The translations under genes and the position numbers were made by a program. Positions 9,272 through 17,749 of a DNA stretch of 40,965 nt are shown piece after piece (position 1 is the first letter of the stretch; each line of letters begins with the position of its first letter). The notes below the pieces were generated by a model. The model made no database searches and had not been told where the DNA came from. It saw only the letters and a program-made list of their open reading frames with translations. The stretch comes from DASQHW01 sp038209365 (lineage in GTDB: Bacteria; Actinomycetota; Acidimicrobiia; IMCC26256; PALSA-610), in assembly GCA_038209365.1 (NCBI GenBank), contig JBBQXS010000038.1, positions 1 through 40,965 on the forward strand. Reading direction: 5' to 3'.

Positions 9272-10189
9272 CTACGCCCTCTCTGTCGCTTCCCACACTT
9301 CCCGGATGCGCAGCACGCACGAGATCGCGGTCGGCACCGACACCTCGCCGTCGGAGACGAACCGCTCGACGAGCCGGTCGCCGAGCCGGGGTGGAATCTC
9401 GTGCAGCTCGACGCCGGGCTCGAACCGCCGCGCCAGATTCTCGACCGGCTCGGGAACGCCGGCGTCGAGGTAGTACAGACCTGGGCCGAGGAAGAACGCG
9501 GACAGGTTCAACCCGACGGCTTCGTCCGGCGTCAGCCAGTAGCGAAGGCAGGGAGTCACGGCCAGAGGATCACCGTTCTCGCGTTGCGCAACCCATGTCT
9601 CGAGCACCGATCCGCTCGAGCCGAGCACGTTGCCGAGGCGAACCGCCGAATATCCGGCCCGCAGAGCGATGCGCTCACCCAACAACTTCGTCGCCCCGTA
9701 CACCGTCTCGGGCGCCGCGGCTTTGCACGTCGACACGAACACGAGATTGCCGGGAAGCACGCCCGCAACCGTCGCCGCCTCGATGACATTGTTTGTCCCG
9801 ATGACGTTCACCCGAGTCGTCTCGAGGGGATGGACCTCGCCCACCGGCGCGTGCTTCATGGCCGCGAGGTGGATCACGAGGTCGGGCCGCAGGCGGCGCA
9901 TCGTCCGATCCACGAGGTCGCCGTTGGTGATGTCGAGATCCTCGAGATCGGTCAGGTACGTCTCCGCGCCGCCACCGTCGAGGCGTTCGGCGATCCGGCG
10001 GCCGAGGAACCCGTCCGCACCGGTGACGAGGACGCGCTTGCCCGCCACGAGCTCGGGCGGCAGCTCGAACTGGTGCTCGGCCCGGGGCAGGAGGTCGGCG
10101 TAACGACCTGCAACCCGTTGGGCGAGCATCTCGGCGGCGCGTTCGGAGTGCGGGACCTGCAAGGCGCCGCACGCTAGCCGCCCTCGCAT
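9272..10189 (-). CDS. CapD/FlaA1-like SDR nucleotide-sugar epimerase or dehydratase, short form
   Basis: 305 residues. A leader of about 50 residues precedes the Rossmann motif RVLVTGADGFLGRRIAERL. Then come DLEDLDI, HLAAMKHAPVGEVHPLE, NNVIEAA, FVSTCKAAAPETVYGATK and RLGNVLGSSGSVLETW, all in the order seen in the FlaA1/CapD branch of extended SDRs. The usual STDKA block reads STCKA here, so an otherwise conserved Asp is Cys. The YxxxK pair is present (YGATK). Unlike full-length CapD it has no membrane domain. ATG 10189 was chosen because GAGAGG lies 5 nt upstream on the minus strand. Likely a sugar-nucleotide 4,6-dehydratase or epimerase, with altered chemistry possible. Confidence 0.8.
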   Translation of the reverse strand: MRGRLACGALQVPHSERAAEMLAQRVAGRYADLLPRAEHQFELPPELVAGKRVLVTGADGFLGRRIAERLDGGGAETYLTDLEDLDITNGDLVDRTMRRLRPDLVIHLAAMKHAPVGEVHPLETTRVNVIGTNNVIEAATVAGVLPGNLVFVSTCKAAAPETVYGATKLLGERIALRAGYSAVRLGNVLGSSGSVLETWVAQRENGDPLAVTPCLRYWLTPDEAVGLNLSAFFLGPGLYYLDAGVPEPVENLARRFEPGVELHEIPPRLGDRLVERFVSDGEVSVPTAISCVLRIREVWEATERA

Positions 10190-10342
10190 CCCGGCCTCTC
10201 GGGACGGCCACCGGCCGGGGCTCACGTCCCGTGAAGGAGCGCCCGCCCCTCGGTGTCGCCGGGTCCCCGTGGATCGGCCCTGGAGCCACAGGGCCGGGCT
10301 GACGGCACGCCACGGAGCCGGCCGGCCGCGGACCGAGGCCGG

Positions 10343-11215
10343 CTACGGGACGACGATCGGTCGCCTCCAGACTCGGGGTCGCCGGCGCGCCCGCTCGGTG
10401 CCGGCCGGCGCGGCGGGAGCGACCGATGCGACGAGCGGGTCGGGCGGCGCCGGTTGCTCCGCCGACGGTCCGTGCAGTGCCGCGACGTAGCGCTCGAGGC
10501 GCGCCAGCACCTCTTCGGCAGACGCATGGGCAAGGTCGCCGGTTCTCTCCTCGCCCCGGAGCGAAAAGACCGTGCCTCCCCCGACCACCCGACGGTCGTC
10601 GAGCGGCTGATCCAAACGGATGCGCACCACGCTGAAGTCGACGGCGAACGAGACGCGCCCGGCGTAGGGGTCGGTCGGGGGGATGGCGACCAGGACCTCG
10701 ACGCGCACGTCTCGGTCGGTCTCGTCGACATCGACGCCCTGGATGGTCTCGTGGCGTCGATGCCGGGCCCGGATGGAAAGGGTGCGCCCGTCGGGCTGCA
10801 GGAGGATCTGCATGATCGTGGCGGGATGCCCATGACGCCGCATCGAAGCAACTTCCAGCGCGGGCTCGCGTCCACTGACATCCGCCGAGACATCGGCCGA
10901 GACATCCGCCGACACGGGCTCGACGCCGGTGACCTCGTAGTCGTCGAAGCCCACGTGCTCTGCGAGCAGCCCAACTGCGTGTGGCTCGATGCCTTCACCG
11001 ACGTCGAAATACGCCTCGATGGACTTCGACTCCACGAACGTGGCCACCATGCGCATCTCTGGTGGCGCAGCGCGTCGCAACCTCAGGGCGCAATCCCGCA
11101 CGTCATGAGAACCGTCGCGAAGACGAACCGTCAGTCGCAACACTCGAGTCACGGTAGTGCGGCGTCCCGGAAAACGAGTGCATACGTGCAGCTCAGCTGG
11201 AGAAGGGCGTGCCAA
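10343..11215 (-). CDS. Hypothetical protein with a 12-nt in-frame tandem repeat
   Basis: Up to 290 residues; family not recognised. Codon use is G/C-ended like its neighbours, which supports real coding on this strand rather than on the opposite one. The body looks like two beta-rich modules, around residues 22-95 (VLRLTVRLRDGSHDV and VESKSIEAYFDVGEG) and 125-220 (VRVEVLVAIPPTDPYAG and VSFAVDFSVVRIRL). They are joined by a linker with three copies of SADV, and a Pro/Ala-rich tail follows. The start is unclear: TTG 11215 is nearest to the upstream gene's stop (9 bp away), GTG 11152 and ATG 11056 are alternatives, none with a strong ribosome-binding site. It sits in the minus operon between a two-domain glycosyltransferase and a CapD-like SDR. 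No function is assigned. Confidence 0.55.
   Translation of the reverse strand: MARPSPAELHVCTRFPGRRTTVTRVLRLTVRLRDGSHDVRDCALRLRRAAPPEMRMVATFVESKSIEAYFDVGEGIEPHAVGLLAEHVGFDDYEVTGVEPVSADVSADVSADVSGREPALEVASMRRHGHPATIMQILLQPDGRTLSIRARHRRHETIQGVDVDETDRDVRVEVLVAIPPTDPYAGRVSFAVDFSVVRIRLDQPLDDRRVVGGGTVFSLRGEERTGDLAHASAEEVLARLERYVAALHGPSAEQPAPPDPLVASVAPAAPAGTERARRRPRVWRRPIVVP
10877..10912. repeat. Three tandem copies of a 12-nt unit
   Basis: GACATCCGCCGA, GACATCGGCCGA and GACATCCGCCGA follow each other directly; the middle copy differs at one base. On the minus strand the unit encodes four residues (SADV-type), so copy-number change would keep the frame and only lengthen the linker of the hypothetical protein. 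Confidence 0.85.
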
Positions 11216-11224
11216 GACGTGCCA

Positions 11225-13150
11225 TCACGGCTCGGCGCGGCGTGCGAACGCGCCGAGGCGGTTCGCGACCTGTGCCGGAAGACGCGGACGGACGCGGCGC
11301 CATCCGCGGTGAGCGCGATCGAGCAGTGCCGTCTGGACCGGGCCGTCGCGGGCGACCAGGCGCCGGAGCCGGCGATCCTCACGATCGCGGACCGCGAAGT
11401 AGCGAGCCATCCATCCCGCGACTGCGCGCGCGATCTCGCGGTTGCGGGCGAAACGCTCGGGGTCGCACGAATCGATGCGGGGTACGGAGGCGTCGCCCAT
11501 CCACTTGTCGAGAAATCGCCGGCGGTTCCGAGCCCACAACCCTTTCCAGTCGTCGAGCTGGGAGGCCGACGCTTTCGAGACATGCTCCACGAGCACGCGC
11601 TGGTCGTACACGACGTCGAGGTCGTTCACCCAGGCCTTGAAACACAGGTCGACGTCCTCGCCGCTCGCGATCTCGTACTCCTCTCCCCAACCTCCGAGCT
11701 GCGTGAGCACGTCGGCGGGCATCACGTACACGACCGCGGCCGGCGGGGCGGAGAACGGCGGGAGCAGTTCGATCTCGTTGCCGGGTTTCTGCCGCACGTT
11801 CACCGGATTGCGCGCCGCCGTGATCGCCGGCACGACGACGGCTGCCCGCGGATGGGACCGCGCCGTCTCGAGCAACTGTTCCGCCCAACGAGGAGGCAGC
11901 ACCGTGTCGTTGTTGCAAAACGCGACGTACCGGCCGCGCGCGACGGCGAAGCCTTGGTTCATTCCCCGCGCGAACCCGAGGTTGGAGTCGTTGAGCACTC
12001 CTCGGTCCGCGGCGACCCGCGCGTAGTTCGCCGCCTCCCAGTGGGAGCCGTTGTCGACGATCACGAGCTCGTACGGCACGGAGGTGTGCCGCCGTACCGA
12101 CTCCACGAACTGCTGGGTGTAACGCAGGTTGTCCCACGCCGGCACGACGACCGAGAGGTCGGGATCGGTCGCCACGTGCGGTCGAGGTGAGGCCGCAGGA
12201 GCCGCGGGGTTCGCGCAGACTCCGTCGAGCACGGTCGCGAATTCGTCGGTTCGCTGCTCCCAGTCGAAGTCGCGCGCGACGACGTCGAGACCATTCGCGA
12301 CGAGCCGTTTGGAGAGGTCGTCGTCATCGAGCAGCTTGCGGATTGCCGCGGCCATCGCAGGCGCGTCGCGTGGCTGCACCACGAGCGCGGTCTCGCCGTC
12401 GATCGCGTACTCCCGACATCCACCGTTGTCGGTGGTGACGAGCGCGGTTCCGCACGCGAGCGATTCCAGCCCGGGCTGACAGAACCCTTCGAACCAGCTC
12501 CCGACCGCGAAAACGCGTGCAGCCGCGTACCTGCGCCCGAGCGCCGGCTGCTCGAGGTTCTTGCCCGCGTACGACTCCACACGGATGCCCAGAAGGCGGC
12601 CCGCTTCGAGCACCGTCTCGGTGCCCTTCCACGCGCGCCCTCGCTCACCGTTCGTCAGCAGGGCGAGCTTCTTGGCGCCCGGATACGGACGGAACACGTC
12701 TCGGTTGACGCCGCCGAGCTGCACGACGGGGCGAGATCCGGTCTCGGCAAAGATCTGGTCGGCGGTCCAGTTGCTGTTCGCCAGCTGCAGATCGACGGGC
12801 GCGCGGAGACTCTCCCAGCTCCCCTCCTTCCCGTAGAGGCGCGCGTAGTGCAGGGCGTAGAACACGCGGCGCCGGGCCCGCTCGAAGCGATCCAGCAAAT
12901 GCCACTGTGGCTCGCTGTTGAACAGCACGACGTCGAGCTCGTCGCGAAAGCCCTCCTCGATCGGCTTCACCATCGCGTCGCAGCGCATCCACGTGCACCG
13001 CGGTTCGACGTCGTCGGGAAGGTAGAACGTCACGACGTGGCCGCGCGCGGTGAGCCGATTCGCGAACTCGATCATCCGACGAATGCCGCCGAAGCGCCTC
13101 AGGTGTGGCTCAACGAAGCCGAGACGCATGCCGCGCCGAGGACTCGACAT
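11225..13150 (-). CDS. Two-domain glycosyltransferase, GT4 followed by GT2
   Basis: 641 residues. Residues about 8-330 form a GT-B fold: RLGFVEPHLRRFGGIRRMIE at the acceptor loop, LANSNWTADQIF, LTNGERGRAWKGTETVLEA at the start of the second half, and the E-x7-E site in SWFEGFCQPGLESLACG. From about residue 330 a GT-A domain begins (DLSVVVPAWDNLRYTQQFVE), with ELVIVDNGSH, NLGFARGMNQG, the NNDT metal site and a GGWGEEYEIASGEDVDLCFK acceptor-base region. Both halves look catalytically complete, so one chain could add two sugars in sequence. ATG 13150 is listed; ATG 13129 is possible. The upstream SDR gene ends about 50 bp before it, in the same direction. Confidence 0.9.
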   Translation of the reverse strand: MSSPRRGMRLGFVEPHLRRFGGIRRMIEFANRLTARGHVVTFYLPDDVEPRCTWMRCDAMVKPIEEGFRDELDVVLFNSEPQWHLLDRFERARRRVFYALHYARLYGKEGSWESLRAPVDLQLANSNWTADQIFAETGSRPVVQLGGVNRDVFRPYPGAKKLALLTNGERGRAWKGTETVLEAGRLLGIRVESYAGKNLEQPALGRRYAAARVFAVGSWFEGFCQPGLESLACGTALVTTDNGGCREYAIDGETALVVQPRDAPAMAAAIRKLLDDDDLSKRLVANGLDVVARDFDWEQRTDEFATVLDGVCANPAAPAASPRPHVATDPDLSVVVPAWDNLRYTQQFVESVRRHTSVPYELVIVDNGSHWEAANYARVAADRGVLNDSNLGFARGMNQGFAVARGRYVAFCNNDTVLPPRWAEQLLETARSHPRAAVVVPAITAARNPVNVRQKPGNEIELLPPFSAPPAAVVYVMPADVLTQLGGWGEEYEIASGEDVDLCFKAWVNDLDVVYDQRVLVEHVSKASASQLDDWKGLWARNRRRFLDKWMGDASVPRIDSCDPERFARNREIARAVAGWMARYFAVRDREDRRLRRLVARDGPVQTALLDRAHRGWRRVRPRLPAQVANRLGAFARRAEP

Positions 13151-13201
13151 GGCCGCACGGTACTCGGCCGGCGGCCCGGCGAACGTCGGGCACACCCGCA
13201 G

Positions 13202-13897
13202 TCAGAGTGGCAGCTCGGTACCGTCGAAGTGCCAGAAGCGACCCGCTTGGTCGATCGCGAGGTTCGCGATCACGTCGCGCATCATCGACACGCTTTCCTC
13301 GGTGCGCATGGGCGCGCCGAGGCCTCCGATGCCGGTCCTCACGTGTCCGGGATTGAGCAGGGCGACCAACACGCCTCGTTCACGTAGGTCGAGCGCAAGG
13401 CACCGGACGGCGGCGTTGAGGGCCGCCTTGCTGGACGCGTAGATGTACGACATGTGCGGTCGGGCCTCACGCGGCAGGCCGGCGCGACTCGAGAGGAACA
13501 TGATCTTGCGCTCGCTGCTTTCGGCGACGTTCTTCGAGAGACGCAGCGCCCCCTGAATCGTGCCGAGGAGATTCACCTCGAGGGCCGCGCGCCACGCGTC
13601 CGAGTCGAGGGTCTCGAACCGTGAACGAGAGCCGCCGAACACCGCACCATTGCAGATGAGCAGGTCGATCGCGAGGCCTTCGAGATCCGAGGTCAGTGCG
13701 TCGAGGTCAACTTCGGAGGAGATGTCCAGCTTTGCGATGCGAAGGTTTCCTTCGAGCGCGCGCAGTTCGTCGGCGCGCGCCGGATCCCGGCACGTCGCAA
13801 TGACTTCGTCGCCGGACGCCAGATACTGGCGAACAAACTCCAACCCGATGCCACGGTTGGACCCCGTGACGAGGACGCGCCTGCTCGGAGCCTTCAC
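13202..13897 (-). CDS. Short-chain dehydrogenase/reductase
   Basis: 231 residues of classical SDR: VLVTGSNRGIGLEF (TGxxxGxG cofactor loop), LDISS, LLICNGAVFG in place of the usual NNAG, LSSRAG with the catalytic Ser, YIYASSKAALNAAV with YxxxK, and LNPGHVRTGIGG after it. All active-site residues are present. GTG 13897 is preferred because the protein then begins a few residues before the Rossmann strand. An ATG at 14020 would add 41 residues that look unlike an SDR leader. Within that extra stretch a weak promoter-like pair can be seen. It likely reduces or oxidises a small substrate, possibly a sugar or lipid intermediate; the substrate cannot be told. Confidence 0.85.
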   Translation of the reverse strand: MKAPSRRVLVTGSNRGIGLEFVRQYLASGDEVIATCRDPARADELRALEGNLRIAKLDISSEVDLDALTSDLEGLAIDLLICNGAVFGGSRSRFETLDSDAWRAALEVNLLGTIQGALRLSKNVAESSERKIMFLSSRAGLPREARPHMSYIYASSKAALNAAVRCLALDLRERGVLVALLNPGHVRTGIGGLGAPMRTEESVSMMRDVIANLAIDQAGRFWHFDGTELPL

Positions 13898-14063
13898 GAG
13901 TCGCTGACAATGGTTCCCGAGAAGCGAACGTGCAACTCGTCGTCGCCCGTGCCCGCCCGGCGCGTGCAACAGTGAGAGGTTCGGCTGCTGCTGAGTAGCG
14001 AAGGCCGTTTCGGTCCTCATAATCTAGGAGGCGGCGCGTATGGCGTAACTCCAGGGGGGAAGC

Positions 14064-15134
14064 GTGCACGTGCACTCCGATTTGTGGCTCGACCAGCCCG
14101 ATGCGCACGACCGAATCGAGGAACGCCGGGCCGCGAGCGTTCTCTCCGCGACGGAGGCCGCGAAGCTGCACGGCTACGTCGACGACGGTTACATGACGGT
14201 CCCGCTCGGTCTCGACCAAGAGTTCTGCGACACCATGGACGGCGAGATCGCCTCGCTCTGGCAACAACGGCCGAGCGATCTGGCGGTATCGCCCGCGTTC
14301 GGCCGACCGATGTCGTTCCCCGACTACGACGGTCCGGTGCGGGCGCGCGGCTACCGCATCCCCGACCTGCACAGTCACTCGGCCCACGCACGCGACCTCT
14401 ACCTGCAGCCCACGCTGTTCCGCATGGTCGAGTTGATCTTCGACCGGCCGGCGCTCGCATTCCAGTCGCTGTACTTCGAATACGGCTCGTCGCAGGGGCT
14501 CCACCGGGATCCCATGTTCGTGGCGACGCGTCCGCCGTTGAACATGTGCGCGGCGTGGGTCGCACTCGAGGACATCACCGCCGACAGTGGACCGCTCACG
14601 TACGTCCCAGGCTCGCATCGGCTGCCCTGGTACGAGTTCGAGCCGGGAACGATCGCGTGCAAGGAGTCCGTACCGCAGCCGAAGCGCGCCGAGTTCGCGA
14701 TCTGGTTGCAGGACATCATTCGGGAAAAGGGCCTCGAGCCCCGCGCCTTCACGTGCAAGCGCGGCGACGCCTTTCTCTGGCACGGAGGACTCGTCCACGG
14801 CGGAGAGGTGATCAAGAACACGGAGCAAACGCGCAAGAGCTTCGTCGTGCACTACACGACCGCAGCCGACTACAAGTCGCGGACGGCACGGATGCGTGTG
14901 CGCGAGAACGGCACGTGGCAGACGGTCGCTCGAACCACGGAGACGATCGTCGAGCGCAATGGGGCTCGGGGTCTCGAGAACCCTGTTCGGCAAGCGGCCG
15001 AGCCAGGCTCCGCGCCCGGGCCCGAGCCGGCTCGCAAGGGCGCTGGTCAGCAACCGGCGGCCGGTCTGACCCAATTCGTGGAGCGAGCGAAGCGATGGAC
15101 GTCGCGGCGCGCCTCGCGTATACGACACCGTTAG
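14064..15134 (+). CDS. Phytanoyl-CoA dioxygenase (PhyH) family protein
   Basis: 356 residues. The double-stranded beta-helix iron site is readable: GLHRDPMF supplies the H-x-D pair, and WHGGLVHGGE supplies the distal His, followed by a KSFVVHYT strand that likely holds the 2-oxoglutarate-binding residue nearby. NMCAAWVALEDIT, SGPLTYVPGSHR and FLWHGG are characteristic of the family. The last 60 residues are Pro/Ala/Arg-rich and probably unstructured. GTG 14064 is preceded by AGGGGGG. PhyH proteins hydroxylate lipids or small molecules using Fe(II) and 2-oxoglutarate; in glycan loci they may modify sugars, which is inference here. The gene is divergent from the SDR and followed 43 bp later by a sulfotransferase. 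Confidence 0.88.
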   Translation: MHVHSDLWLDQPDAHDRIEERRAASVLSATEAAKLHGYVDDGYMTVPLGLDQEFCDTMDGEIASLWQQRPSDLAVSPAFGRPMSFPDYDGPVRARGYRIPDLHSHSAHARDLYLQPTLFRMVELIFDRPALAFQSLYFEYGSSQGLHRDPMFVATRPPLNMCAAWVALEDITADSGPLTYVPGSHRLPWYEFEPGTIACKESVPQPKRAEFAIWLQDIIREKGLEPRAFTCKRGDAFLWHGGLVHGGEVIKNTEQTRKSFVVHYTTAADYKSRTARMRVRENGTWQTVARTTETIVERNGARGLENPVRQAAEPGSAPGPEPARKGAGQQPAAGLTQFVERAKRWTSRRASRIRHR

Positions 15135-15177
15135 CTCCCGCCGGATCGCGAACGCGCCGGAGGACACGATCGGCTCC

Positions 15178-15969
15178 ATGACCCAGAACCCCCTGCCGAC
15201 GTTCGTGATCATCGGCGCGCAGAAGAGCGCGACGCGCTGGTTGCGGATCAACCTCGGGCAACACCCGCAGATCTTCACGGCGCGGTCCGAACTGCATTTC
15301 TGGAACGCAAAATCGAAGGTGAAGAGCCTCAGCCTGGACAGCTACCGAGAGCAGTTCTCGGGCTGGAAGGGCCAGCCGATCGTCGGCGAGGCAACACCCG
15401 GCTACATGATCTGGCGTCACGAACCTCGTCGGGTCGCGCTCGAGATGAAATACGGGCTGCCCGACGCCCGTCTGATCGCGATCCTGCGCAATCCCATCGA
15501 CAGAGCCAACTCGGCGATGCTTCATCACGTCCGCAGGGGGCGGATCCAGGCCGGCGTGCGCCTCGTCGACTTGGTACGCGCGCGTATACCACCCGAGAAC
15601 GACTGGTTCTGTCTCGTGTCCGGCGGCTGGTACGCCGCGAGCCTGGCACCGTTCGTCAAGCACTTCGGCGACCGGTTGCTCGTCCTGTTGCACGACGATG
15701 TGAGCGACGATCCTGCCGGCCTGTACGAGACCGCGCTGCGCCACGTCGGGGCCGAGCCCGGCTTCCTGCCCCGCCGCCTCTCCGGCGTCGTCTTCAGCAA
15801 TCGCAGGGGAAAAGCGATTCACCAGTACGAACTGTCGGCGGACGATCGCCTCGAGATGTGGGAGTACTTCCGGGACGACGTCGCGCGACTCGAGGACATG
15901 TTCACTCTCGACTTGTCTCGATGGACGCCACACGAGGAGCCGATCGCAGCGCCGGGAACGCTCGGCTGA
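15178..15969 (+). CDS. PAPS-dependent sulfotransferase
   Basis: 263 residues with both PAPS-binding elements: FVIIGAQKSATRWLRINL (5'-phosphosulfate loop) near residue 9 and LIAILRNPIDRANSAMLHHV (3'-phosphate site) near residue 100. The family's region between them, with a strand and KExHFW-like ELHFWN, is present. Length and order match the bacterial Sulfotransfer_1/3 group acting on carbohydrates or lipids. It begins with ATG 15178 just after the dioxygenase gene and ends 10 bp from the stop of a convergent gene. In this setting it most likely sulfates the polysaccharide or a lipid precursor; the acceptor is unknown. Confidence 0.9.
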   Translation: MTQNPLPTFVIIGAQKSATRWLRINLGQHPQIFTARSELHFWNAKSKVKSLSLDSYREQFSGWKGQPIVGEATPGYMIWRHEPRRVALEMKYGLPDARLIAILRNPIDRANSAMLHHVRRGRIQAGVRLVDLVRARIPPENDWFCLVSGGWYAASLAPFVKHFGDRLLVLLHDDVSDDPAGLYETALRHVGAEPGFLPRRLSGVVFSNRRGKAIHQYELSADDRLEMWEYFRDDVARLEDMFTLDLSRWTPHEEPIAAPGTLG

Positions 15970-15979
15970 TCCCACGACG

Positions 15980-17749
15980 TCAAGGAGCCGAGCGCGTCAG
16001 CCCGTTCCGATCGAGTCCGTGCTGCTTCAGCGAGCGGGCGAATTCTGCCGCGCGCTGGTCGAACGTGTGCTTCTCCCGCACGAGCTCACCTCCCCGCGCG
16101 GCACGGTCGCGCGCCGCGACGGGGTCGGCGAGGATCGTGTCTACGAGCAACCGAAGCTCTGCGGGATCGTGATATATGCGCACGACATCACCGAAGATCT
16201 CGGCGATCTCGGGCACATCGTCAGAGATCACCGGCGTACCGCACGCGAGGGCGTCGAACAGCCGGTTGGAGACGAAGCCATGCTCTCGCATGTCGCGCCA
16301 GTGGTCGTTCAACAACACTCCGATGGACGAGTAGACGACCGGGAGCTCCTCGTTCGCCACGTACTCACTCGCGACGAGCGTGGGATCGACCAACGCGTCC
16401 CAGCCGCTGCCGTAGATCGCAGGCCGGAGCCCGGCCGAGATGGCGTCGGCGACCGCAGTGCGGTACACGTCACGGCTCTTCGCGACCACCGCGACGTCGT
16501 GCGCGTGTCGCGGGTCGCCGGGGATCGGGTGGAACCGCGTTGCGTCGGTTGCCTGCAACATGACTTCGACCGGCGTGCGTGTCCGGCGCCGTAACTCGGC
16601 GGCGAAGCGGTGCGATGCGACCAGTACCAGGTCGGCCTCGTCACACTCCGCGATGTCGATGCTGTCGGGGTGGCTGATGATCCAGAGCACGTGCGCCTGC
16701 CCCGGTGATCGGCGCACGGCGCGAAGGCCGCGGAGGACGCAATGGACGTCGCTGGCTCGCGTCGCGAGATCGTCTGCGTGATCGTACGTCTGCACGCGCA
16801 CGACGTGGCCGAGCTGGCGTAGCGCGCGCGCGAACCCCTGCGCGAGGTGCCAGTCTCCCCACCGGGGCGCGACTTTCTCGGATGGCGCGGCGATCGTGAG
16901 CGCGATACGCAACCTCCCGCCCGGGAGCGGCTCGGCTTCGCGCATGAGCGCCGCGCCGTGTCGTTCCACATAGGTGCGCCACGCCTCGGCATTCGCCGCG
17001 AGCGGCCGTGTGAGCGCAGATGTCGACGTCACGGGGCGGTGGTCGACAACGACCGCGTCAGGTACTGCGACGATCCGACCGCCGCGCGCCCGGAGCCTTC
17101 GGCACAGCTCGAACACTGCGATGTCAATGTCCTCGAGCGCCGGAAGCCCACCCACGGCCTCCAGCGCGCGACGGTCGACGACCAGCCCCGCGGCCGACGC
17201 GCCCGCAACGCTCGCGGGGACACGGCCCGGCGAGGGCCGCCGCCCCGCCTCGAGCGCGACGACTGCCGGCGCGCCGTCGTCGACGGCGAGGTCGAAGCCG
17301 AGTTGGCGAATGCACGCGTCGTGGGGCGTCGCCCGCATGAGCGTCCGACGCGGGTGCACGACCTGCGGCGCGGCGGCGACAGTCCTGCCATCCACATGCG
17401 CGGCGAGCCGCGCCAGCCATCCGGACGACAGTGGTTCGGCCGATGGCGAGACGAAGCAAACGAGATCGCAATCGGAAAGGTCGGCGTCTCGCGCATGCTG
17501 GGGATCGACGATCTCGAGACGAAGGTCGTTCTCCGGCGCCTCGCCCAGCGCGGCGACTTGATCGAGAAGGTGCGTCCACCGTTTCTTCGCGCGGAAGTAC
17601 GACGCGCCACCGCGCACGCGCAGCGTGGCCGTCTGCACGGCGTGGCGCGTCATCGCGCCCAGGACCCTCGTCCGGCGTTGCGCGTCGCGCGCCACCAAAA
17701 AGGCGCGCAACCGACGCACCAGCGCGCGCGGCCACGTACCAGGAGTCAA
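15980..17749 (-). CDS. Two-domain glycosyltransferase: degenerate GT2 followed by a CgeB/GT4-like domain
   Basis: 589 residues. Residues about 75-235 follow the second half of a GT2 domain (CDLVCFVSPSAEPLSSGWL, AAPQVVHP, GLVVDRRALEAVGG, LEDIDIAVFELCRRLRARGG, VVVDHRPV). The place where GT2 enzymes have a DDD/NNDT metal site reads SPSAE, so this half probably does not catalyse. From about residue 276 (RLRIALTIAAPSEKV) a GT-B-like domain of the CgeB kind follows: WDALVDPTLVASEYV, VYSSIGVLLNDHWRDM and FVSNRLFDALACGTPVISDD. TTG 17749 overlaps the stop of the upstream gene as TTGA, which points to translational coupling. Last gene of a three-gene minus operon. Confidence 0.8.
   Translation of the reverse strand: MTPGTWPRALVRRLRAFLVARDAQRRTRVLGAMTRHAVQTATLRVRGGASYFRAKKRWTHLLDQVAALGEAPENDLRLEIVDPQHARDADLSDCDLVCFVSPSAEPLSSGWLARLAAHVDGRTVAAAPQVVHPRRTLMRATPHDACIRQLGFDLAVDDGAPAVVALEAGRRPSPGRVPASVAGASAAGLVVDRRALEAVGGLPALEDIDIAVFELCRRLRARGGRIVAVPDAVVVDHRPVTSTSALTRPLAANAEAWRTYVERHGAALMREAEPLPGGRLRIALTIAAPSEKVAPRWGDWHLAQGFARALRQLGHVVRVQTYDHADDLATRASDVHCVLRGLRAVRRSPGQAHVLWIISHPDSIDIAECDEADLVLVASHRFAAELRRRTRTPVEVMLQATDATRFHPIPGDPRHAHDVAVVAKSRDVYRTAVADAISAGLRPAIYGSGWDALVDPTLVASEYVANEELPVVYSSIGVLLNDHWRDMREHGFVSNRLFDALACGTPVISDDVPEIAEIFGDVVRIYHDPAELRLLVDTILADPVAARDRAARGGELVREKHTFDQRAAEFARSLKQHGLDRNGLTRSAP

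Noticed and set aside
10190..10342. Palindromic GC-rich stretch as a terminator
   Set aside because: Several GGCCGGC-type words occur, but no stem with a defined loop and T-run could be drawn, and the genes on both sides run in the same direction.
10253..12190. A 645-codon plus-strand open frame
   Set aside because: It is antisense to the GT4-GT2 fusion and the hypothetical gene, its residues are Arg/His/Asp-rich without any domain, and the minus frames carry clear motifs.
13707..15278. A 523-codon minus-strand open frame
   Set aside because: It runs through the dioxygenase gene and the divergent promoter; it has no recognisable domain.
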